Part shown: piece by piece, positions 56,560 to 64,000 of the stretch
Position numbering within the stretch: the stretch's first letter is position 1
Layout: each line of letters starts with the position of its first letter
Source of the DNA: Microcebus murinus
Lineage: Eukaryota; Chordata; Mammalia; Primates; Cheirogaleidae
Reading direction: 5' to 3'
Assembly (NCBI RefSeq): GCF_040939455.1
Contig: NC_134124.1
Location: forward strand, 32,439,138-32,503,137
DNA length: 64,000 nt
The notes under the pieces: model-generated
The model's input: the letters and a program-made list of their open reading frames with translations, nothing else
Database searches by the model: none
Told to the model about the DNA's origin: nothing
Translations under genes and position numbers: made by a program

Positions 56560-56665
56560 GAACAGAGAACCACCTTTGCTCCTGTGGAGTTTACGTTCAG
56601 GTAGACACGCACAAATTATAAATAAAATTTTAGAAGTAAAATATATAGAATGACACAAATGCTAT
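56560..56665 (-). repeat. L2-type 3' fragment (degenerate)
   Basis: 'ctcctgtggagtttacgttc' and 'acgcacaaattataaataaa' followed by 'atgctatggagaaaac' fit the reversed L2 end and its usual continuation. Confidence 0.5.
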
Positions 56666-57247
56666 GGAGAAAACTAAACCTGGGATGTGGATAGACAGCG
56701 AGAAAGAGGCCTCAGTCCAAAGGTGACGCTCCAGGGACAATCAGAAGGCAGCAGGAGGGAGCCATGTGCAATGGGGGACGTGCGTGTGCTTTGGGAGAAG
56801 TGGCCAAGTTTTACCCCTCGCTCAACAGAAGGTAGAAGCAGACCACGCATGACCCGCGTGGCAGGAATAATGTTTTAACATTTCTGCAAAAAATATTTTA
56901 AAATGTATTTCCAACAGTTCTAAGAAATAACACACATGTCCAATAGTGGTTATATTATGGTACAATCACGAAATGGATTATTATAATCTAGTCACTTACA
57001 ACCATGGATTTGCGAGAACATTGAATACGATGGGAAGACACACCCAAATGGAATGTTGAGTGGGAAGAGCAGAATGCAAAATTATAATCAGGTTGTCCTG
57101 TTCCCTGGGATAACCTAGTGTCACACTGAGAATAGTGGGTGGTGCAGGGTCGAGATGCGATCAATAGTAATAAAAGCTGCTGATTAAATTAATTGTTCCA
57201 CGTAAGCGTGGTGGGAAAATAACTAGAAGAAAATGCATTGGGTTATT

Positions 57248-57355
57248 AACAGTGTTTGGCCCTCTGGGATGCAATTCTTGATCATTCTCATGAGTATATT
57301 TTAAAGCTCCCCAGACGATTTCAACATGCAGCTGGGGTTGAAACTACTGTTTTAC
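57248..57355 (+). mobile_element. MER5A-like hAT fragment
   Basis: 'cagtgtttggccctctggga', 'tttaaagctccccagacgat' and 'ttcaacatgcagctggggtt' followed by 'gaaactactg' fit a reduced MER5-type element. Confidence 0.5.
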
Positions 57356-57364
57356 GGATATCTG

Positions 57365-57512
57365 ATTTTATTCTTTGAGATAAGTATTTCAGTCCCCAAC
57401 TTGAACTTCAGACGAGGACTGAGGTTCAGAGAGGTGAGGGTCAGCTTGCCCAAGGCAGTAAGCTAGGAAATGCAAGGGCAGGTGGTTCAACCCCAGACCT
57501 GGTGGAGATCAC
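57365..57512 (-). repeat. MIR SINE
   Basis: 'ggactgaggttcagagaggt', 'agcttgcccaaggcagtaag' and 'gtggttcaaccccagacctg' give MIR in reverse complement. Confidence 0.8.
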
Positions 57513-58384
57513 TTGGCCTTGTATTTTTATTTGAAGCAGCTGATACCCAAAGAAAGCAATGGGAGGACTTACCCTCAAGGCACAGGCTGGTTATTCGTGA
57601 GTCAGTACAGCCAACTGAGCTTCCTACAGATCCTTTCCAGATACTTTGTGCTGCAGAGACACTCAGAGAACAGATGACAAAAATATACACAAAACTGTGA
57701 CTCACCTCTGACCCAGGCTCAATGAGCATCCCAGGCTTGGTTCCATCTAGTCCTGCCTTAGCGAGAATGCAGGGGCTTCCCTCCCATGCCAGCACCTGGT
57801 GGGGGTGCAGGGTCCACCCTCCACTTAAGGAAGCAGGAGGATCCTGGAAGCCCTTTAAATCAGGGTTGTCTATGTGGGTGCTTGGATCGGGGCCAAGCGA
57901 CATCTGACGCCCAATCATTACTTGATCATTGGGGACCATCCGGCTGATGCTTGGTCTCCCTCACCGGCTGGCAGCGACAAAGATAAATGAGTGCCATTTC
58001 CCTCTGCTGATGAACAGTTTCTGCTGTGTTGGAAGCTCCTGGCTCATCAATCTCTCACTGTTGCTCTTCCTCCTTTTCCCTCCATCCAACTGCTTTATTT
58101 TTAGTCTTAAGGTAGGAAAACTAACCTGTAGGTAGCCCCTAGAATCTTCCTCCCTCCTCACCTTTTGGAAATGAATAGTATAGGTTTGGTGGCCTTTGCT
58201 TCCTTTTCCTGCAGTGGGTGACTCATGCCTAGTGACAGCAACGGGCTGGAGGAGGGAGGAACCTGCGGGGTTTGCTCATCTTGTCTTATTGACTCAGAGC
58301 GCAGGGCAAATGTGGAGGGGACATCAGATGATGGAGAAAGTAGCGCCTCCCTTTGACAAAGACAGCAGGCTAAGAACCTCCATG

Positions 58385-59295
58385 TAGTGATGTAGTCTTT
58401 AAAATGCTTTTCACCCCTGGGTGAATGTATGTGAAAGCAAATGGGGTGTTATCAATATCACTGCAACTATTATCTCAGCGTTAGTCTACCTACACTGTAG
58501 CTTCAAAGAAATCTTCTGGCCAGAAGCCTGCCCCATCCAACAGTTGATTTCCTTTTTGAGCAGACCAAGGAATTTACCCGAAAGGCTGCAGAAACCACCA
58601 AGCACTCTGGGCCGGATGAAACACACTGGCTGGCACAGATGCAAAAGGTCACCTCTGGACTGGGCCAAGCTGGTGAATGCCAACGAGCTGGAGCTCCCTG
58701 AAGCTTGGGCGTAGGCATGTTGGGCAGTGAACTTCACCGTCATGCACAGCCCTGCCTCTGCGGCCCACGCTGTCCCAGGCTGCCCACTGGGAGACCCCTT
58801 CGGAATTGTTCACACGGGAACCTCTCTGTCCAGGGTTCTCTACACAGTGAAAGCTCTGGCCAGGCCCTTTTGCCAACTCGCTTTTTGTCTACATGTAACC
58901 ATTTACAGATTGGGTTTTTCCCTCCCTGACATGAAGAAAAATACGAACAGGGAGGCTCGTGAAATTGCAGAATCAGGGAACAAAGCTGTCTGCGCCCTTT
59001 CCACGGGCACGCCCGCTCAGCTCCGTGGAGGAGCATAATTCTTCAGTGTTCCAAGGGCTTTTTGCCCAGAAGTGAACTGCAAAGAAATAGGAACACGAAG
59101 ATCCACATGTGAGCAGGTCCAGAGAACACCCTGAGAACCTCATGAAATGGGAGGCCCGACACACCCTAGAGAGTAACTTCTCCACCCCAGTCCCACTGCA
59201 TCAGCTTAAGCCAGTTGAGAACTTGGCCTTCTACTAAAATGTAGACCTTCCTGGGAAAGGTGCTGCTCCGGTTGGGTATCAGCATCTCTTTGGGA
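58385..59295. other. Unrecognised sequence
   Basis: No repeat or exon recognised. Overlapping frames on both strands at 58486-59038 (70-103 codons) show no domain and reflect a GC-rich patch. Confidence 0.4.
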
Positions 59296-59299
59296 ATCT

Positions 59300-59525
59300 G
59301 TAGTGTACTGAGAGACAATCTGCATTCAGATCGCAGTTCCAGCACTTGCTAATTAGGTGAACTCGGGCAAATGTACCTAACTTCCTTGGGCCTCAGTTTC
59401 TCCATCAGTAAAATGGAAGTTATAGTAATATCTACCTCACAAGGTGTTTTGTGGATTAATGGGGTTAATCCATGCAAAGTTTTTAAAGCAGCACCCAGCA
59501 TGGTTAGTACTCAATAAATATACTA
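59300..59525 (+). repeat. MIR SINE
   Basis: 'cagcacttgctaattaggtg', 'ccttgggcctcagtttctcc', 'atcagtaaaatggaagttat', 'ctcacaaggtgttttgtgga' and 'gtactcaataaata' give a nearly complete MIR. Confidence 0.92.
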
Positions 59526-59529
59526 TTTT

Positions 59530-59825
59530 ATTTCTAAAAGTCGGCTCTGATCAAGAGAGGCTTTTGGCAGAACAGGACTCTTCCGGGGAAAAGCAACAAA
59601 GAAGAAGGTATTATAGAAAAGGGCATACACACAAAGAAAGGCTGGAGATACTGAAATTGAAATGCCACCCTGAAATTGCGCCCTGGGATCTCCTGCAGAC
59701 AGGTGCACAGGCTGAGGTAGGGACAGGGACACAGGTGCCAGTGTGAGGGGGCACAGAGCACTGACAGGGGGCCAGGGAGCGAGTGAGTGGCATAAACAAC
59801 ACTGTAGTCTCCAGAGGCTAAATGT
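59530..59825. other. Unrecognised sequence
   Basis: Nothing recognised. Confidence 0.4.
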
Positions 59826-59829
59826 ATGT

Positions 59830-60335
59830 TACGATTATGAACATAATGAATACTTCTATAAAAAATTTGGAAGAATGCACATAAAATTTTTTAAATCAAT
59901 AGTTCTACTCTCCACTGACCATTTTGATGTATTTCATTTCAGTCTTTTTTTTTTTTTTTACCATGTGTGGCTTATATATAATATTCATTTTGTCCCACTT
60001 TATATCCAGTTTTAACCATATTGGGGTCATATTTTGAACTACTTTTTTTCACTTAAAACAGCTTGAGCACTTTCCCCTCATTAAAGATGGCTTTTAGAGG
60101 CTACATTATATTTCATCATATGGATTCATTTATCCAATTCACTGTAAACATTTAAGCTGTTTCCAATTTTTTATTATTATAAATCATGCAGCAATGAGCA
60201 TCCGCATACATAAATCTTTATGTGCATGTCTAGTAACTTCCTTAGAATAAATTCCTAGAAGTGGAATTACTGGATCAAGAGTCATACTCATTTTGAAGGA
60301 CTTTCATACATATCACCCTTTTTCTTGCCCTGAAC
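59830..60335 (-). mobile_element. L1M 3'-UTR fragment
   Basis: 'aagctgtttccaatttttta', 'catgcagcaatgagcatccg', 'cttccttagaataaattcct' and 'agaagtggaattactggatc' are the complement of an L1 3' UTR. A T-run lies at about 59947. Confidence 0.7.
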
Positions 60336-60339
60336 CAGC

Positions 60340-60540
60340 ACACACAGATATGGCACAATCATAAGTCAAACACCCTTTCTTCCTTCCTCTACTTTCTTGG
60401 CTTGACTAAGTCCTCCTCTTACACCCATACACAGCCTGTCTTCCCCTATCTTTCCAGACCGGCTTAGATGCCCCTTGTCTATACTCCCATACTGCATTTA
60501 GCATATTACGGTTGCACATGATGATTTGCATATATGTCTA
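60340..60540 (+). repeat. L2 fragment (degenerate)
   Basis: 'gaccggcttagatgcccctt' and 'catactgcatttagcatatt' fit the L2 region before its terminus. Confidence 0.4.
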
Positions 60541-60689
60541 CCTGGCTAAGCTAGGCTCCAATCCCTGCAGCCAAACAAGGTCCTGGCCGAGAGGCCCAGC
60601 CTTGACCTGCCTCTCTGGGGACACACATTTTCTCCCCTCACCCACCAAAGGCAACTCCTTAGTGGATGTCTTTTGTTTCAGCACACACA

Positions 60690-60838
60690 TGGGCCCGTTA
60701 CCCAGGCCTGGTTTCAAATCTTGGTGCTGTCATTACTTGGTTTTGTGGCCTTGGGCAACCTGCACCTCTTTCAGTCCCGAATTTCTCTCTTGAAAATGAA
60801 GGGTAACTTTTCCTTTATATGGTTAGTCAAAGCATGAA
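60690..60838 (+). repeat. MIR SINE
   Basis: 'cccaggcctggtttcaaatc', 'ttggttttgtggccttgggc' and 'cgaatttctctcttgaaaat' fit MIR in plus orientation. Confidence 0.7.
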
Positions 60839-60851
60839 AAGAGATAAGTTT

Positions 60852-61148
60852 GGGACTGGCACAGTGGCTCACACTTGTAACCCTAGCACTTAGGGAGGCT
60901 GATCCTCTCATTTAAGGCCAGGAGTTCAAGACCAGCCTGGGCAACATAGCGAGACCTAGTCTCTATAAAAAAATTTTTAAAATTATGTAGGTGTGGTGGT
61001 GCACATGTATAGTCCCAGCTACTCAGGAGGCTGAGGCAGCAGGATTGCTTAAGCCAGGAGTGTGAGGTTGCAGTGAGCTATGATGACACCACTGCACTCT
61101 AGCCCAGGTGATAGCGTGAGACCCTGTCTCAAAAAAACAAAACAAAAT
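60852..61148 (+). mobile_element. Alu SINE, full length, older (J-like)
   Basis: 'gggactggcacagtggctca', 'gaccagcctgggcaacatag' and 'gagaccctgtctcaaaaaaa' resemble ancestral AluJ rather than the derived strepsirrhine form seen elsewhere here. The 15-bp target duplication 'aaaagagataagttt' (60837-60851) and 'aaaagagataaattt' (61149-61163) differ at one base. Confidence 0.94.
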
Positions 61149-61164
61149 AAAAGAGATAAATTTG

Positions 61165-61365
61165 CTATTTTCTTAATACAGTGACTGTCATATAAGAACT
61201 TGCTTATAAATGGGATCCATTCATCCAAAAACATAAGAGGAGCACTAAGCAAACTAATATGTATGTATGTACACATAAGACATATGTTACATATACATAT
61301 AATATATACATATACTGTTATATGTAAGATCATATATAGAAAATGTACACATATATAACTTACCT
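61165..61365. repeat. AT-rich (TATG/TACA)n low-complexity tract
   Basis: From about 61257 to 61345 the sequence is a degenerate alternation of tatg, taca and tata units. Confidence 0.65.
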
Positions 61366-61384
61366 CTTTGCATGCTCTGACCAC

Positions 61385-61545
61385 CCATATAAAGGAGGAC
61401 TTACCCTTATTTCTCAGGAGAGAAATTCAGGGCTTAAAGAAATACAATGACTCCCTAAGGTCACAAAACCAAGTAATGACAGCACCAAAATTCGAACCCA
61501 GGGCTGGGTGACCAGCCCATGTGTTTGTTGAAGCAAAAGACATCA
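61385..61545 (-). repeat. MIR SINE
   Basis: 'ctccctaaggtcacaaaacc', 'aaaattcgaacccagggctg' and 'gaccagcccatgtg' give MIR in reverse complement. Confidence 0.75.
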
Positions 61546-61605
61546 CTAAGGAGCTTCCCTTCCATGGGTAAGGGGAGAACATGTGTGTCCGCAGAGAGAA
61601 AGGTG

Positions 61606-61642
61606 CACACAAACACACACACACATACACACACATAACACA
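61606..61642. repeat. (CA)n microsatellite
   Basis: CA run with 'cata' interruptions. Confidence 0.9.
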
Positions 61643-61689
61643 TGAGAAGGAAGTTCTAGGGCTTATCTTTAAGTTTGTCACAGTTCAGT

Positions 61690-62495
61690 GGGGGGCGGGG
61701 GGCCAGACAGGTAAAACAGGCAATTATAATAAGATCATGCACTGAGCACACAGACAGGAGAAAGTGCCCAGCATTATGGTTTCCGAGAGGAGAGGCAGCT
61801 CACCCAGCTTAAGAGTCACGGAAGGCATCTGGGTGAAGTCGCTTCTAAATCGAAACTTTCAGGAGTAACAGGAATTGGATGGATAAAAGACAGAAGAAAT
61901 AAATATTATATGCAAAGGAAATAGCAAGTCTACAAGCTTAAGGCCAGGGAAAACACCAAAACTAATATCGAGATATGAGCACGATTTAATATTGCAGAAC
62001 TGACAAGGGAGGAAAGTGAAAAGAAGCTCCCTGTTGACATAATTGTTACATATGGGCGTGACTATTATTATCAGATGTCAGACAAAACATATCTTTACCT
62101 TAATGTGTGGCCTATTTTTTCCTCTCTTACTCACCAAAGAAAACCCTTCGCCCTGTCCCTTCCCGTTGCCTCTTGAGACTCAGTGAGTGGTAAGATGGAG
62201 TGGTAAGATGGGTTGAGTAAAGACTGCCGGAAAAGGCAGAGAACAATTTACCAGAAGAGATGAGAACCTAAGGGGAGGGAAAGATCGATGAATAGGGGCA
62301 AAAGTACTCTAGCTTTTGTGTTTTTTTAAAGAACATGTCATAAAGATTTAAATTAGTTTCAATTTTTCCAACTATTACTTCTTTGAATTTGATTCCATGC
62401 CAAGAGTGGACTTGGGGGGCCCAGTTTGAAATACCTTTCACATCTGTATATAAATCTGAACCTCCTCCAGCCAGACTAGTTCATTTGTTGTTCCT
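61690..62495. other. Unassigned; part may be an ancient dispersed repeat
   Basis: 61780-61890 ('gtcacggaaggcatctgggt', 'gaagtcgcttctaaatcgaa') may belong to the same ancient repeat as 34420-34615. The G-rich 'ggggggcggggggccag' is near 61690. The rest is unrecognised. Confidence 0.35.
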
Positions 62496-62499
62496 TCAA

Positions 62500-63030
62500 A
62501 ATACCTGTCTCTAACCCTTTACTTATGCAGTTTGCCCTGCCTGGAATGCTTTCCCCACTTGCCTAGTTCCCTCCCCCTCTTCAAGGGCCAGTTTAGGCTC
62601 CCAGGGCTCTGTAAAACCTGCCCCCGCCCAGGGGAATGCCCCTTTGATGAATGTAATGCATTTGTTTATGTATCATAGACTTATCTTCCAGAAAATCTTC
62701 ATAATGTCCCAGAAAGATATAGAGAAAAGTGCATCACCCCTCGAGACTACCGCACTAAAGGAGCAATTATTTATAACAATCTCTTCCAATCCCTTACTAT
62801 GGGTATAGATACTCAATAATATTGCAATCACAGTAGGCATTTTGATTCCATCTCTTCACCTTTGGCCTTATGAGGTTAGCGAACTTTTTACGTCTTGAGT
62901 CCATGTCTCCTCTATGTTTCTGGCTTTTATAGAGCATGGAGTCTTACAAGGTCATAATCTTGAATCCTTAGTGGAGAACAAGTGTCTCGAATACAGAAGA
63001 TGCTCAATAAATGTTCATTGCTCCCTTGGG
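62500..63030 (+). repeat. L2 LINE 3' end
   Basis: 'gccctgcctggaatgctttc', 'cccctcttcaagggccagtt', 'ttttacgtcttgagtccatg' and 'gatgctcaataaatgttcat' follow L2, with a loosely matching middle at 62700-62860. Confidence 0.72.
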
Positions 63031-63034
63031 TAGT

Positions 63035-63735
63035 TTTTTTCTTTCAAATCTCCCCAACAACTTTACAAAGATCACCATCTATGAGAACACCTCTATGAGT
63101 TGAGCAGGTTCTGTAAATAAACAAAACAGGCCAGGTGTAAGACAACATGGACAGATTCTATAACGTGCCAGAGTGGCTGTGAATAGTTTGCGAGAGCTAG
63201 TTATGTTGTCGGGAATTTTGTGATTCAGTTTAAAACAAAACTTTTATTAACTTACCATTAAATAAGTTATAATAAAAACAAAGGTAATAAATACTCAAAA
63301 GTCATCACTTCCTAATCATTTTACTAAACATTACTCTTAGTATGCTCTTAAGGTTGTTATTGTATCTGCATGATGGAAATGCTGTAATAACGCTATATAA
63401 ATAATCCTGCACACCCCTTTTCAATTCCTGGTTCAGGGATGCCAATTTGCCAGACTGCAGTTAGCTATGGTAGGAGGATACACATTATGGAAATTGGCAG
63501 ATACTACAAATTAAGGCTTGATTTACGGTTTTGCTGATTTTCTGGACTCAGGAGAGTGATGGAGAAATATACCCTGAATGAAGATAAACCTTAAAATTGT
63601 CTCATGTGTGTAGTTGTTACATTCTGAACAGCACAAAATAACTGAGAGAATGTTCTAGTATTTAAAAAACCCCATCATGTGATTCAGCATAGAAATTATG
63701 TCATTGGAGAATGTAAAGTTCTTCAATGCTAGATA
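63035..63735. other. Unrecognised AT-rich sequence
   Basis: Nothing recognised. Confidence 0.4.
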
Positions 63736-63740
63736 CAATA

Positions 63741-63905
63741 TAGGCTGCCCAGTTAGATTTGATATCAAATAAAGAATATTTTTTAGCATTAAGTACATCA
63801 CAAATATTGTAAGGAGCACACTCCTACTAAAAATTTAGTTGTTTATCTGCAATTCAAATTTAACCGAGCTTCCCGTATTTTTATTTGCTAAATCTGGCAA
63901 TCCTA
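63741..63905. repeat. Hairpin-type ancient repeat
   Basis: The left arm 'ctgcccagttagatttgata' (about 63745) and the right arm 'gcaattcaaatttaaccgag' (about 63849) are diverged reverse complements. The text 'cgtatttttatttgctaaat' followed by 'ctggcaatcct' ends a common dispersed repeat with the same fold. I cannot name the family. Confidence 0.55.
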
Positions 63906-64000
63906 GACATGTATTCATTGTTTCACTTTCATCTTGTTTGTTAACACAAACAAAAATATCACATTGGAACTACACCCGTTTGGCACTTATAGCCAGAGGT

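Larger units (their letters stand above)
55740..58380. promoter_or_regulatory. AP-1 (TRE) site cluster in mainly unique DNA
   Basis: Eight TGACTCA/TGAGTCA sites lie at 55755, 55859, 55986, 56006, 57598, 57698, 58219 and 58290. Random expectation for 2.55 kb is about 0.3. The one at 55986 is centred in a 17-base near-palindrome, 'gtgcctgactcaggcac'. These bind Fos/Jun, and related Maf/NRF2 factors use extended forms. The sequence is otherwise mostly unassigned; the regulatory reading is an inference. Confidence 0.45.

Overview
This window reads as nuclear DNA from a primate, most likely a strepsirrhine (lemur or close relative). The clearest sign is the Alu family. Several copies carry the left-arm wording 'catcagcctagctcacagcaa', which I know from lemur and galago Alus, and the copy at 6904-7242 also has a duplicated segment in its middle that I associate with lemur Alus. 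MIR, L2, MER5-type, Charlie, MLT1 and L1M repeats (shared by placental mammals) fill much of the rest. There is no bacterial or organelle signature.

I find no supported host protein-coding gene, exon or structural RNA gene. The open frames are short, overlap on both strands, and mostly sit in repeats or in a GC-rich block with few stop codons. The only protein-coding ancestry I recognise belongs to transposable elements: L1 reverse-transcriptase fragments and two decayed mariner transposases.

Layout. 1-9.5 kb: MIR/L2/L1 fragments, an MLT1 solo LTR with an Alu nested in it, and L1 fragments on the minus strand. 9.5-19.6 kb: Alu, L2, MIRs and a complete Charlie-type hAT element (14793-16279). 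19.6-26.1 kb: two full-length but dead mariners (20145-21413, nested in an older repeat, and 24797-26088, Hsmar2-like) on either side of a non-repetitive interval. 26.1-33 kb: an AT-rich mosaic of ancient L1 pieces with one younger L1 tail. 33-35.4 kb: mostly unique. 35.4-38.3 kb: an L1 with an inverted 5' part (twin-priming structure), carrying a 357-bp LTR-like insertion with 27-bp terminal inverted repeats. 38.3-49 kb: mostly unique sequence with Alu, MIR and two MLT1-type LTRs. 49.2-50.3 kb: a CpG island followed by a consensus CRE, the best candidate promoter or enhancer in the window. 50.6-55.7 kb: Alu, a small hAT with a perfect 8-bp target duplication, and L1 3' ends. 55.7-58.4 kb: mainly unique sequence with an unusual cluster of AP-1 sites. 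58.4-64 kb: MIR, L1, L2, Alu and a hairpin-type repeat.

Overall this is an intergenic or large-intron region shaped by successive transposon insertions. Nested insertions give a relative order of events (MIR before Alu, MLT1 before Alu, L1 before the LTR-like element, ancient repeat before mariner). The regions most likely to do something for the host are the CpG island with its CRE, the AP-1 cluster, and a few unique stretches rich in homeodomain-type motifs. No cooperating gene system is visible, and I do not see evidence for a new defence or metabolic system.
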